Assembly (NCBI RefSeq): GCF_001189365.1
Contig: NZ_LFJJ01000095.1
Span: forward strand, 1 to 40,896
Direction: 5' to 3'
Source: Candidatus Burkholderia verschuerenii
GTDB taxonomy: Bacteria > Pseudomonadota > Gammaproteobacteria > Burkholderiales > Burkholderiaceae
Length of the DNA stretch: 40,896 nt
A program made the translations under genes and the position numbers. Position 1 is the stretch's first letter, and every line of letters starts with the position of its first letter. A model generated the notes under the pieces. The model worked only from the letters and a program-made list of their open reading frames with translations. It made no database searches and was not told the DNA's origin. Shown one piece after another: positions 1 to 9,845 of the stretch.

Positions 1-1
1 G

Positions 2-91
2 CTAACCGAGGTAGGGCCGAATAACGATCTAAATGATGTCGTGTGCAAGGTCGTTTCGCAGATCATCTGCCGGTGGCCCAAACGGCCCTAA
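2..91 (+). other. possible 3' end of an upstream gene (unrecognised)
   Basis: Frame 2 is open from the window edge to a TAA at 89-91, giving about 29 residues that end in ICRWPKRP. I do not recognise a family. Codon use (CTA, GTA, AAT, GAT) is less GC-biased than in the neighbouring genes. It could be the tail of a gene cut by the window edge, a remnant, or chance. Confidence 0.2.
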
Positions 92-474
92 ACCAGCCGC
101 GTAGTGAGGCCGGAGTAAGCCGAAGTGGACCGTTACCAGGGTGGGCGAGAAAGCGGTGATCGCATGGGAACCAGCGCCCAGACACACGGCGCGAACACTC
201 GCTACTGCTGTGCCAAGTCTAAATTCCTGTGCCGCGGCCGCTCAAGAAGGTGCTTAGGATCGGCCAAGCGGCTTTCTTTGGTTACTTTTTTTGCCGCCGC
301 AAAGAAAGTGACCCCTCCGCCGGGGAGGCGGCTACTGCAAAAACCGCACGACAAGAGACCCATACCCCAAACCAAGCGCAAGAGCTCCCGCACAACACCC
401 GACAAAGCACCACAAAAAAAACCCGCCTAAACTAACCCCCGCGCGCAAGCAAAAAAACCAGAGGATTGGGAAAT
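92..474. other. intergenic region upstream of glgX
   Basis: No convincing gene is seen. Short overlapping frames run through this stretch on both strands, but their translations are low-complexity and basic and cover the hairpin repeat at 271-314. The last 100 bases are rich in C and A and lead to an AGAGGA ribosome-binding site at 460-465, nine bases before the glgX ATG. No clear sigma-70 promoter could be picked. Confidence 0.5.
271..314. repeat. CTTTCTTTG-type intergenic hairpin repeat
   Basis: The left arm GGTTACTTTTTTTGCCG (280-296) and the right arm CCGCAAAGAAAGTGACC (297-313) form a near-perfect palindrome with three mismatched positions, bracketed by CTTTCTTTG and CAAAGAAAG. Intergenic elements with this core (short predicted peptides such as FFAAAKKVT) recur in Burkholderia-group genomes as I remember them, which is why spurious small proteins are often annotated over them. 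Its role (mRNA end, structural element or relic) cannot be told from one copy. Confidence 0.55.
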
Positions 475-2696
475 ATGCCAAATGCACTCCCCGACAAATT
501 ACTCCCGGGCGCACCCTACCCGCTCGGAGCCAATTGGGACGGACTAGGCGTCAACTTCGCGGTCTTTTCATCGAACGCACATCGCATCGAACTGTGCCTG
601 TTCGACAGCACCGGCCGCAAGGAACTGATGCGTTTCGACTTGCCCGAATGCACCGACGAAATCTGGCACGGCTATCTGCCAGGCGCGCATCCGGGCATCG
701 TGTACGGCTTTCGCGCGCACGGTCCGTATCCAGCCGCAGCACGGACATCGCTTCAATCCGCATAAGCTGCTGCTCGACCCGTACGCGAAAAAGCTCGTCG
801 GTCCGTGGCGATGGTCCGATGCCCTGTTCGGTTATCGCGTGCATTCGAATCGGCTCGACATGTCGCTGGATCGCCGCGACTCCGCGCCCGCGATGCCCAA
901 ATGCATCGTCACCGACGACGCCTTCGACTGGTCGCGCGACGTGCGTCCCGATGTGCCGTGGGGCGAAACCATCATCTACGAAACGCACGTGCGCGGTGCA
1001 TCGATGTGTCGCGGCGATATTCGTCAGCATGAGCGCGGCTCGTTCGCCGCGCTGTCGTCGCCCTGGTTCATCGAGCATCTGCAGAAACTCGGCATTACCG
1101 CCGTCGAATTTTTGCCGGTGCACGCGTTTCTCAACGACCGCTTTCTCGTCGAACGCGGACTGCGCAATTACTGGGGCTACAATACGGCCGCGTTCTTCGC
1201 GCCGGAGCCGTCGTATCTGTCGACGCATCGCCTCAACGAAATGCGCATCGCCGTGCGGCAACTGCATGCGGCAGGCATCGAAGTGATTCTCGACGTCGTC
1301 ACCACACCTGCGAAGGCAACGAACTCGGCCCGACCGTGTCATGGCGCGGGCTCGACAACGCGAGCTATTACCGCCTCATTCCCGGCGACGAGCGGCATTA
1401 CATCAACGAGACCGGCTGCGGCAACACCGTGAACCTGTCGCATCCGCGCGTGCTGCAAATGTTGATGGACTCGCTGCGCTACTGGTGCACCGCGTTCAAT
1501 ATCGACGGCTTTCGTTTCGATCTCGGCGTGACGCTCGGGCGCGAAGGCCACGGCTTCGATCCCGGCTCCGGCTTCTTCGACGCTATTCGACAAGACCCCA
1601 TTCTTTCGACGCGTAAGCTCATCTCCGAACCGTGGGACATCGGCCCCGATGGTTATCAGGTGGGCAATCATCCGCCGGGTTTCGCGGAATGGAACGACAA
1701 GTATCGCGACGGCGTGCGACGTTTCTGGCGCGGCGACGCCGGCATGCGGCCCGATCTCGCCGCGCGTCTGACGGGCTCGGCGGAATTGTTCAATCGGCAC
1801 TTCAGAAAGCCGTGGGCATCGGTCAATTTCGTCGCGTCACATTACGGCTTCACATTGGCGGACGTGACCGCCTACACGCACAAACACAACGAGGCCAATC
1901 AGGAAGGCAATAACGACGGTCATAATGAAAACTGCAGCGCAAATTGGGGCGTGGAAGGCCCGACCGACGACCCCGCGATTCTCGATCTGCGCGAACGTCA
2001 CGCGCGCTCGATGATCGCCACGACGCTGCTCTCGCTCGGCACGCCGATGATGCTCGGCGGCGACGAGTTCGGACGCACCCAGCGCGGCAACAACAACGCC
2101 TACTGTCAAGACAACGAAATCTCGTGGATCGACTGGGACGCCGCGCACACGCCAGCCAGACCATGACGGATTTCATCGCGCGCACGATCGCGCTGCGCAA
2201 AAAATACCCGGTGCTGCGCGAAACGCGCTTCCTTTACGGCGATCGCGAAGTGCTGCCGGGCCTCTACGACGTGAGTTGGTTCGACGAACGCGGCAATGCG
2301 CTGACCATTGAGGCATGGCAGGACCCCGAAGGCCGCGCGCTGACATTGCGAAGAGCAGGTCCCGGCCTGAACGGCGAAATCGATGTGATTCTCCTCATGT
2401 TCAACGCTTTCGCGCAAAGCTTGGCTTTCACGCCGCCCGCGCCGCACTTGGAATGGAATGTGCTCTTGGATAGCGCGGAACCGAATGCGGTCGAACATCC
2501 GCTGGTGGGCGGCGCCGAGCTCGAAGTCGCCGCGCACAGCATCGTGGTGCTGCTCGCGCAGCCGACCGGCGACGCCGACTGGCAAGCCGTCTGGATGGCG
2601 GGGCCGTATCAGGGGCCGCGTCTGCTCACGGCGCTGCCGCCCGACCCGGGAACGATGGTTCCGCATCGACCGCCCGAGATCGATCAGACGCAGTGA
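475..2696 (+). pseudogene. glgX: glycogen debranching enzyme GlgX, broken by three frameshifts
   Basis: GlgX is a GH13 isoamylase-type enzyme that cuts alpha-1,6 branches of glycogen. The similarity is continuous but spread over several frames. Codons from ATG 475 (AGAGGA at 460-465) run to about 729, where one extra C at 730 shifts to the frame of HGHRFNPHK. That frame runs to about 1299, where four bases are missing: DVV-YN-HTCEGNELGP has lost its Tyr-Asn and reads DVVTTPAK. The next frame carries GFRFD (nucleophile Asp codon at 1519) and SEPWD (acid Glu codon at 1627), and hits TGA at 2164-2166. The C-terminal part (QTMTDFIARTIALRKKYP) continues in a third frame to TGA 2694-2696. The third catalytic Asp, expected in SHDGFTL, is Tyr (TAC at 1843-1845). 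Loss of catalytic motifs as well as frames argues for a true pseudogene. A low-quality assembly could still explain some of the indels. Confidence 0.88.
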
Positions 2697-2826
2697 ACGC
2701 AGTCACTATCCGCAGGCAACCCCATCCGGCTGGCTCGTCGAAACCGAACGGGAATTTCGCTGCACGCGCAGCATACAAGCACTCACATCGTCAGAACGTC
2801 CGATCGATCCGCACAAGCATCATCAC

Positions 2827-4680
2827 GTGCATAGCCTGCCGTTCGGCGCGCATCTCACGGGCACGAAATGCGAGAACCCTCGCACGCGCTTTCGTTTCTG
2901 GGCGCCGTCGCGCGAGTCGCTGCAAGTGGAAGTTCAACGCAAGGGCAGCGACGCGCCCGAACTCGTCGATATGCAGCGCGCCGGCGACGGCTGGTTCGAA
3001 GCGGAAGTCGACGGCGGCGCGGGGATACTGTATCGTTATCGAATTGATAAAGATTTGGCCGTGCCCGATCCCGCTTCGCGCTTTCAGCCGCAAGACGTGC
3101 ACGGCCCGAGCGAGGTGATCGATCCGCGCGCTTACGAATGGACGAACACGAACTGGCATGGCCGCCCGTGGGAAGAAACTGTGCTGTACGAGTTGCATGT
3201 CGGCACGATGGGCGGATACAAGGGCGTCACCGCGCGTCTTCCCGAACTCGGCGTCACCGCCATCGAACTGATGCCGCTCAACGATTTTTCCGGTACGCGC
3301 AATTGGGGTTACGACGGCGTGCTGCCCTACGCGCCCGACTCGTCGTACGGTCATCCCGACGAACTGAAGACGCTCGTCGACACCGCGCACGGTCTCGGCC
3401 TGATGGTCTTTCTCGATGTGGTCTACAACCACTTCGGCCCGGACGGAAACTATCTGAGCACCTATGCAAAGACATTTTTCCGCGAAGGCGTGAATACGCC
3501 GTGGGGTCCGGCAATCGATTTCGAGCGTCCGCAAGTGCGCGACTTCTTCTTCGATAACGCGTTGTACTGGCTCAACGAATATCGCTTCGACGGCTTACGC
3601 CTCGATGCGGTGCATGCCATCGACGATGACGAATGGCTGCGTCAACTGGCGGACCGCATTCGTTCGTCGGTGGAAGCGGGACGTCATGTGCATCTGGTGC
3701 TGGAAAACGAGCGCAACACGGCGAATCTGCTGGAAACGCATTTCGACGCGCAATGGAACGACGATTCGCACAACACGCTGCACGTGCTGCTGACGGGCGA
3801 GGACGAGAGCTACTACGGCGCGTATAGCGACAAGCCGATCGACAAGCTCGCGCGCATTCTCTCGGAAGGCTTCGCGTATCAGGGCGATCCGTCGCCGATC
3901 CACGATGGTGCGCCGCGCGGCGAATCGAGCGCGCATCTGCCGCCCACGTCCTTCGTGATGTTTTTGCAGAATCACGATCAGGTCGGCAATCGCGCAATGG
4001 GCGATCGTCTGCGCTCGCTGACCGACGACGAAGCGCTCTACGCCGCGACCGGCCTGTTGCTGCTGTCGCCGCAAATTCCGCTGCTGTTCATGGAAGAGCA
4101 ATACGGTTCAACGCAGCCGTTCCTGTTCTTCACCGACTATCACGACGAACTTGCCGATGCCGTGCGCGAAGGCCGTCGTCGCGAGTTCGCGAAGTTTTCC
4201 GCTTTCACCGATGAAAAGAAGCGCGCGTCGATTCCCGATCCGAACAGCGTGAAGACCTTCGCGATGTCGTCGCCGCAAATCGGCGGCAAGCAGGACGAAG
4301 CCGATCGGCTCGCGTGGCTGCATTTTTATCGCTCGGCGCTAACGGTGCGCGCGAAGCTGATCGCGCCGCGTCTGCGTGGCACGAAGTCGCTCGGCGTCGA
4401 TGTGCTCGGCGAGAAGGCGCTGATCGCGCGTTGGAAACTCGGCGACGGCGAGACGCTCAGCATCGCGCTCAATCTCGCTGCGCAGCCGGTCGCGCTGAAA
4501 GACGCGCCGCAAGGCAAGCTCGTGTTCGAGACGCCTGCGCGCGCCTGCGATCGCGCAAGCGACGGCGAACTCGGCGGCCACACGTTCCTCGCGTGGCTGA
4601 CGGGCGAAGTGAACCAGTTCGCCATCGCCAACGACGCGCGCCGTTTCGAGCCGTCGCACGCGGGGGGAAACAGAACGTGA
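2827..4680 (+). CDS. treZ: malto-oligosyltrehalose trehalohydrolase
   Basis: TreZ releases trehalose from the non-reducing trehalosyl end that TreY makes on maltodextrins, in the cytoplasm. The 617 residues match the usual size. An N-terminal carbohydrate-binding beta domain (about 1-100) precedes a GH13 barrel with YELHVGT at 121-127, DVVYNH at 197-202, GLRLD with the nucleophile Asp260, VLENE with the acid Glu293, and FLQNHDQ with Asp384. The open frame extends further upstream, but that part only overlaps glgX in another frame. GTG 2827 is the one usual start codon between the glgX stop and the conserved HSLPFGAHL, although no strong ribosome-binding site precedes it. The stretch between YELHVGT and GVTAIELMP looks a few residues shorter than I expect for the family, with no effect on the catalytic set. 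The stop overlaps the malQ start by four bases (GTGA), so the two are probably translationally coupled. Confidence 0.92.
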   Translation: MHSLPFGAHLTGTKCENPRTRFRFWAPSRESLQVEVQRKGSDAPELVDMQRAGDGWFEAEVDGGAGILYRYRIDKDLAVPDPASRFQPQDVHGPSEVIDPRAYEWTNTNWHGRPWEETVLYELHVGTMGGYKGVTARLPELGVTAIELMPLNDFSGTRNWGYDGVLPYAPDSSYGHPDELKTLVDTAHGLGLMVFLDVVYNHFGPDGNYLSTYAKTFFREGVNTPWGPAIDFERPQVRDFFFDNALYWLNEYRFDGLRLDAVHAIDDDEWLRQLADRIRSSVEAGRHVHLVLENERNTANLLETHFDAQWNDDSHNTLHVLLTGEDESYYGAYSDKPIDKLARILSEGFAYQGDPSPIHDGAPRGESSAHLPPTSFVMFLQNHDQVGNRAMGDRLRSLTDDEALYAATGLLLLSPQIPLLFMEEQYGSTQPFLFFTDYHDELADAVREGRRREFAKFSAFTDEKKRASIPDPNSVKTFAMSSPQIGGKQDEADRLAWLHFYRSALTVRAKLIAPRLRGTKSLGVDVLGEKALIARWKLGDGETLSIALNLAAQPVALKDAPQGKLVFETPARACDRASDGELGGHTFLAWLTGEVNQFAIANDARRFEPSHAGGNRT

Positions 4681-6842
4681 GCGCGACCACCACCAAAACG
4701 GGCGACGCCGCCACGCTGAGCCCGATCGAAGCACTCGCCGCGCGCGCCGGCTTCGAAGTCGAATGGCAAAACGCGCACAAGAAGATGCAGCGCGTGCCCG
4801 AAACCACGCTGCGCATCCTGCTGGAAAAGCTCGGGCTGCCGTGCGGCAACGCCACGCAGATCAAGCAGAGCATGGCCGCGATCGATGCCGAAACGACCGG
4901 CCGCAAGCTGCCGCCGCTGATCACGGCGGAAGTGGATCGCGCGATCGCGCTGCCGGTGTCGGCGGCGAAATCGGGCGCGCGCTATCGCATCGAGATGGAA
5001 AGCGGCGAAGTCATCGACGGACGATTCACGACGCCGAAGGGCGAAACCGCCCTGCTCTCGCCGATCTCGGAGCCGGGCTATCACACGCTCGTCATCAACG
5101 ACCATCGCACGACGCTGGCCGTCGCGCCCACGCGCTGCTACACGATCGACGATGCCTGGCGCGCGCTGAACGATACCGACGAAAACGCGCCGCCGTTGTG
5201 GGGCGTCGCGGCACAAGTCTACGGACTGCGACGCGTGGGCGATGGCGGCATCGGCGATTTCACGGCGCTGGCGACGCTCGCGACACAAACCGCGCGGCGC
5301 GGCGGTCACGCGGTCGCCATCAGCCCGATGCACGCGATGTTCAGCGCCGAGCCGAACAAGTTCAGCCCGTATTCGCCGTCGTCGCGACTGTTCCTGAACA
5401 TCGCGCATATCGATTTAGCGGCGGTGCTCGGTGCGCCCGCCGCGCGCGCGGCCATCGAAAAAGCCGGCGTGAAAAGCGAATTCGACGCGCTCGAAGCGCT
5501 GACGCTGATCGACTGGCCGCGCGCCATGACAGTGCGTCTCGCGATCCTGCGCGCGTTGTTCGAAACCTTCTCGAAAGATGAAGCATCGCCTTTGCACAAG
5601 GACTTTGCTTCGTTTGTCGAGGACGGCGGACGGCCGCTCGAAGATCACGCGCGCTTCGAGGCCTTGCAGGCTGAACAGATCGCCCGGCATGGCGATGGAC
5701 ACTGGCGCAACTGGCCCGACGAATTGCAGGACCCGCGCAGCGAGGCGGTGACGGCCTTCGCGGAAGCGCATCGCGACGAAGTGCGCTTTTATCTCTTCAC
5801 GCAATGGCTCGCCGCCAAGGGACTCACGCACGCGCAGCACGCCGCGCGCGATGCCGGCATGGCCGTCGGCCTCGTCGCCGATCTCGCGGTCGGCTGCGAC
5901 AGCGCGGGCAGTCATGCGTGGTCGTATCGCGAGGAAATGCTGACGGGCGTGTCGGTTGGCGCGCCGCCCGATCTTTTCAATCAGGCGGGTCAATCGTGGG
6001 GACTCACGACCTTTTCTCCCCGCGCAATGCGCACGCAAGGCTTTTCCGCGTTCATCGACATGCTGCGTTGCGCGTTCAAGTGCGCGGGCGGCGGCATCCG
6101 CATCGACCATATTCTGGGCTTGCGCCGCCTGTGGCTGGTGCCTGAAGGCGAAAGCGCGAAGGACGGCTCGTATCTGCGCTATCCGCTCGACGACCTGCTC
6201 CGTCTGATTTCGCTGGAATCGTGGCGGTATCGTGCGATCGTCGTCGGCGAAGATCTGGGCACCGTGCCGCCCGGTTTCACCGAGCGATTGCAGGAGCACG
6301 GATTGCTAGGCATCCGCGTATTGTGGTTCGAGCGTACGGAACAAGGCGATGGCTTCAAGCCGCCGCGCGACTGGGATGGCGGCGTCACGGCGACCACGAC
6401 GACGCACGACCTGCCGACCGTCACCGGATGGTGGCGCGGCGAGGACATCGTGTGGCGTTCGAAAATCGGTCAGACGATGGCGCGCGCCGACGGTCGCGAT
6501 GCGGTGGAAGTCGCGCTGGAAGAACGCGGCGAGGATCGCAGGCATTTGTGGCGCGCGTTTCAGGATGCGCAGATCGCGCCCGCCGATGTCGATGCTCCGG
6601 ATATCGACCATGCGCCCGTGGACGAAGCGCTGGCCTTCGTGGCCGCGACGCCCGCGCCGCTCGTCACGTATCCGCTGGAAGATTTGCTGGCGCTGGTCGA
6701 GCAGCCGAATTTGCCCGGCTCCATCGACGAGCATCCGAACTGGCGCCGGCGTTTGACGAAACCCGTCGACGAGCTGTTTCTCGACGACGCCTTTTGTGAT
6801 CGCTTGCAAGCGGTAGACGACGCGCGCAAGCGTTCAGGATAA
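4677..6842 (+). CDS. malQ: 4-alpha-glucanotransferase (amylomaltase)
   Basis: MalQ disproportionates maltodextrins by moving glucan segments between chains (GH77, cytoplasmic). GTG 4677 overlaps the treZ stop and is preceded by a G-rich run (4662-4667); it gives 721 residues, the size of the long bacterial MalQ type with an extra N-terminal domain (about 1-160). The GH77 core follows: WGVAAQVYGLR, then GLVADLAVG, GGIRIDHILG with the nucleophile Asp477, VVGEDLGTVP with the acid Glu525, and TTTHDLPT with Asp578. All three catalytic acids are present. In this cluster it would lengthen or rebuild the short glucans left by TreY/TreZ. The open frame extends upstream of 4677 without family similarity, so the coupled GTG is preferred. 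Confidence 0.93.
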   Translation: MSATTTKTGDAATLSPIEALAARAGFEVEWQNAHKKMQRVPETTLRILLEKLGLPCGNATQIKQSMAAIDAETTGRKLPPLITAEVDRAIALPVSAAKSGARYRIEMESGEVIDGRFTTPKGETALLSPISEPGYHTLVINDHRTTLAVAPTRCYTIDDAWRALNDTDENAPPLWGVAAQVYGLRRVGDGGIGDFTALATLATQTARRGGHAVAISPMHAMFSAEPNKFSPYSPSSRLFLNIAHIDLAAVLGAPAARAAIEKAGVKSEFDALEALTLIDWPRAMTVRLAILRALFETFSKDEASPLHKDFASFVEDGGRPLEDHARFEALQAEQIARHGDGHWRNWPDELQDPRSEAVTAFAEAHRDEVRFYLFTQWLAAKGLTHAQHAARDAGMAVGLVADLAVGCDSAGSHAWSYREEMLTGVSVGAPPDLFNQAGQSWGLTTFSPRAMRTQGFSAFIDMLRCAFKCAGGGIRIDHILGLRRLWLVPEGESAKDGSYLRYPLDDLLRLISLESWRYRAIVVGEDLGTVPPGFTERLQEHGLLGIRVLWFERTEQGDGFKPPRDWDGGVTATTTTHDLPTVTGWWRGEDIVWRSKIGQTMARADGRDAVEVALEERGEDRRHLWRAFQDAQIAPADVDAPDIDHAPVDEALAFVAATPAPLVTYPLEDLLALVEQPNLPGSIDEHPNWRRRLTKPVDELFLDDAFCDRLQAVDDARKRSG

Positions 6843-6880
6843 CCCAACAATACTGACTCGTCACGACAAGCGGACTCACC

Positions 6881-9826
6881 ATGACCGTACCGCGTTCCAC
6901 GCTCAGGTTCCAGCTTCACAAAGGCTTCACCTTGGACGATGCCGCCGCGCAAGTGGACTACCTCGCATCGCTCGGGGTGAGCCATGCCTATGCATCGCCG
7001 ATCACGACCGCCACTTCGGGCTCCACGCACGGCTACGATGTAGTCGATTACGCGCGGGTCAATCCCGAGCTCGGCGGCGAAGAAGCCTTGCGCCGCTTCG
7101 TCGAGAAGCTGCGCGAACATGAGATGGGCCTGATCGTCGATATCGTGCCGAACCACATGGGCGTGGGCGGCGCGGAAAACGCATGGTGGCAAGACATACT
7201 CGAGTGGGGACGCCACGCGGCGCACGCGCATTTCTTCGACGTCGACTGGCATTCGCCCGATCCGGCGTTGCGCGGCAAGGTGCTCGCGCCGTTTCTCGGC
7301 GCGGCTTACGGCGAGGAATTGCAGGCGGGCAAGATCAAGCTCGCGTATCGCGCGGACGAAGGCCGCTTCGTCATCGAGTACTACTCGAACGTGTTTCCGG
7401 TCTGCCCGGTCGATTACCCCGCGGTGATGCAGGAAGCGCCCGAACTCGCGCAACGCTTCAGCGGCCTCACGACGCAACCCGCCGATCAACCCCGCGCCGC
7501 CGATGCCCGCACCGCGCTCGCGACCATCGCGCAGACCGAGGACGGCCAGGCCGCGATCGAGGCGATCCTCGCCGCGCACGCGCCTGATACGCCAACCGGG
7601 CGCGAGCGTCTGCATCGGCTGCTCGAACGTCAGCACTACCGGCTCGCGTGGTGGCGCACCGCCGCCGACGAAGTGAACTGGCGGCGCTTCTTCGACGTCA
7701 GCACGCTCGGCGGCGTGCGCGTGGAGCGGCCCGAAGTGTTCGAGGCATCGCATGCGCTGATTTTCCGGCTCTTCACCGAAGGACTGATCGACGGCGTGCG
7801 CGTCGATCACGTCGATGGCCTCGCGGAACCGCGCGAATACTCGCAACGTCTGCGCGCGCGGCTGGAGGAATTGCCGGCGCAACGTCCCGAAGCCTTGCGG
7901 CACGGCAATGGCCGCACGTACTTCGTCGTCGAGAAGATTCTCGCGCGCGGCGAACCCTTGCGGCGCGACTGGCAAGTGGACGGCACCACCGGCTACGACT
8001 TCATGAACGACGTCGGCGCGCTGCTGCACGATCCGGACGGCGCGCAACCGCTCGCGGCGCTGTGGGCGGAACTGACCGGCCGCAGCTCGAGTTTCGCGGA
8101 GGAAGCGCTGATCGCGCGTCGCAAGATCCTCGCGGAAAATCTCGCGGCGGAACTGGATCGCGTGACGCGCGCGCTGCATCGTTTCGCACGCGATGCGCAG
8201 ACCACGCGCGATTTCACCTTCACGTCGATTCGTCGCGTGGTCACGGAACTGGTGGTGCATTTTCCGGTGTATCGCATCTATCCGGTCGGCGGCGTGCGCA
8301 GCGCGGAAGACGAGCGCTATTTCTCGCAGGCGCTGGACGCCGCGCGGGCATCGCTTGCGCGTGCCGATCATGTGGTGCTCGAACAGGTCGCGCAATGGCT
8401 CGGCGGCAAGCTGCCCGACGAAGCGCCGGCATCGCAGCCGGAACGTAGCGAACGTAGCGAACGCACCGAGTGCCCGCGCGATCGCACGGCGGACCGCAAT
8501 CGCGATCGCAATCATGCGCAGGCGCCAGCGGGACAGAATCCGCCGCCGACAAGCGGATCGCAGCGTCGCGCCGCGCAGACGCTGTTCTCGCAACTGACAT
8601 CGCCCGTTGCAGCGAAGGCTGTCGAAGACACCGCGTGTTATCGCTATGGCCGGCTGATCTCGCGCAACGAAGTCGGCGCGGACCCGGGCGAATTCTCGCT
8701 GTCCGTCGAGCAATTCCACGACGGCAATCAGGAGCGCTTCACGGCGTTTCCGCACGCGATGCTCTGCACCGCCACGCACGATCACAAGCGCGGCGAAGAC
8801 GTGCGCGCGCGCATCGCCGCGTTAAGCCAGATTCCCGACGAATGGGCCGCGACGCTCAAACAATGGTCGACGCTCAACACGCCCTTGCGGCGCGGTCCCG
8901 AAGGCGGTCACGGCGAAACGATCACCAACGGTGACTGGTCGCCCGGTCCCGCTGCGGAGGCGATGCTCTATCAGACGCTGGTCGGCTGCTGGCCGCTCAC
9001 GCTCGATCCGGACGATGCCGCCGGCGTGCACGAACTCGCGGAACGCGTCGCGCAATGGCAGTTGAAAGCGCTACGCGAAGCGAAGCTGCGCACGAGCTGG
9101 TTCGCGCCCGACGAAGCCTACGAGAACGCGTGCAAGGACTTTCTGTTCGATATCGTCGCGCCGCAGCGTCGCGAGGGCTTTCTGCGCGAGTTGTCGGCGT
9201 TCGTCGGCCGCATCGGGCCGCTCGGCGCGATGAACAGCCTGCAGCAGACCTTGCTACGGCTCACGTCGCCCGGCGTGCCCGATCTGTATCAGGGCACGGA
9301 GTTGTGGGATTTCAGCCTGGTCGATCCGGACAATCGCCGTCCGGTCGATTACGACCAGCGCCGCGAATGGCTCGCGGATATCGAAGCGAAAGGGCCGCCG
9401 TCCGAACAACTCGCGAACTGGCGCGACGGACGCGTGAAGCTCGCGATCGTGCGGCGCGCGCTGGCGTTGCGCAAGCATTGCGAGTCGCTATTCGCACAGG
9501 GCGATTACATTCCGTTGAAGGTCGAGGGCGAGCAGGCGAAGCATGTGATTGCGTACGCGCGTCATGCGGGCAGCGCCTATGCCGTCACGATCGCGACGCG
9601 CCTCGCCGCGCCGTTGCTCGATGCGACCAGCGACGTGCCGCTGGTCGATCCGCACAAGTGGGGCGATACGTCGATCGTGCTGCCCGAAGCGCTGCATTCG
9701 CGCGCGTTGTTCGACTGGTTGAGTCAGAACGCGCCGAAGGCGGAAGGCGCGCGCCTGCTGATTCGCGACGCGCTCGCCGTGATGCCCGTCGCGCTGCTGG
9801 TGGAAGAAGGCGTGCCGAAAGCTTGA
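6881..9826 (+). CDS. treY: malto-oligosyltrehalose synthase
   Basis: TreY is an intramolecular transglucosylase: it turns the reducing-end alpha-1,4 bond of a maltodextrin into alpha,alpha-1,1, making the TreZ substrate. ATG 6881 begins 38 bases after malQ. The 981 residues are on the long side for the family. GH13 signatures are the N-terminal TLRFQLHKGFT, HGYDVVDY, DIVPNH at 87-92, VRVDHVDGL with the nucleophile Asp309, FVVEKIL with the acid Glu351, and THDHKRGED with Asp634. About residues 520-565 form a polar, repeat-containing insertion (PERSERSERTE, then DRNRDRN), encoded partly by a GAACGTAGC tandem repeat at 8441-8467. It is probably a surface linker. The frame is unbroken, so the TreY-TreZ route looks intact despite the broken glgX. 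TreY ends 19 bases from the convergent CBS gene. Confidence 0.94.
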   Translation: MTVPRSTLRFQLHKGFTLDDAAAQVDYLASLGVSHAYASPITTATSGSTHGYDVVDYARVNPELGGEEALRRFVEKLREHEMGLIVDIVPNHMGVGGAENAWWQDILEWGRHAAHAHFFDVDWHSPDPALRGKVLAPFLGAAYGEELQAGKIKLAYRADEGRFVIEYYSNVFPVCPVDYPAVMQEAPELAQRFSGLTTQPADQPRAADARTALATIAQTEDGQAAIEAILAAHAPDTPTGRERLHRLLERQHYRLAWWRTAADEVNWRRFFDVSTLGGVRVERPEVFEASHALIFRLFTEGLIDGVRVDHVDGLAEPREYSQRLRARLEELPAQRPEALRHGNGRTYFVVEKILARGEPLRRDWQVDGTTGYDFMNDVGALLHDPDGAQPLAALWAELTGRSSSFAEEALIARRKILAENLAAELDRVTRALHRFARDAQTTRDFTFTSIRRVVTELVVHFPVYRIYPVGGVRSAEDERYFSQALDAARASLARADHVVLEQVAQWLGGKLPDEAPASQPERSERSERTECPRDRTADRNRDRNHAQAPAGQNPPPTSGSQRRAAQTLFSQLTSPVAAKAVEDTACYRYGRLISRNEVGADPGEFSLSVEQFHDGNQERFTAFPHAMLCTATHDHKRGEDVRARIAALSQIPDEWAATLKQWSTLNTPLRRGPEGGHGETITNGDWSPGPAAEAMLYQTLVGCWPLTLDPDDAAGVHELAERVAQWQLKALREAKLRTSWFAPDEAYENACKDFLFDIVAPQRREGFLRELSAFVGRIGPLGAMNSLQQTLLRLTSPGVPDLYQGTELWDFSLVDPDNRRPVDYDQRREWLADIEAKGPPSEQLANWRDGRVKLAIVRRALALRKHCESLFAQGDYIPLKVEGEQAKHVIAYARHAGSAYAVTIATRLAAPLLDATSDVPLVDPHKWGDTSIVLPEALHSRALFDWLSQNAPKAEGARLLIRDALAVMPVALLVEEGVPKA
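8441..8467 (+). repeat. GAACGTAGC tandem repeat inside treY
   Basis: Two exact copies of a 9-mer (8441-8449, 8450-8458) are followed by a diverged third (8459-8467). They are in frame and encode a Glu-Arg-Ser repeat. A second simple stretch made of GCAATC/GATCGC units follows at about 8496-8513 and encodes DRNRDRN-like residues. Confidence 0.8.
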
Positions 9827-9845
9827 TCGGCCTTAATGCGCGGCC

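Noticed and set aside
125..435. Small proteins overlapping the hairpin repeat before glgX
   Set aside because: Low-complexity basic translations on both strands through a palindromic repeat, with no ribosome-binding site.
6560..8785. A 741-codon minus-strand open frame opposite malQ and treY
   Set aside because: Arg/Ala-rich shadow of two genes with complete catalytic motifs on the plus strand.
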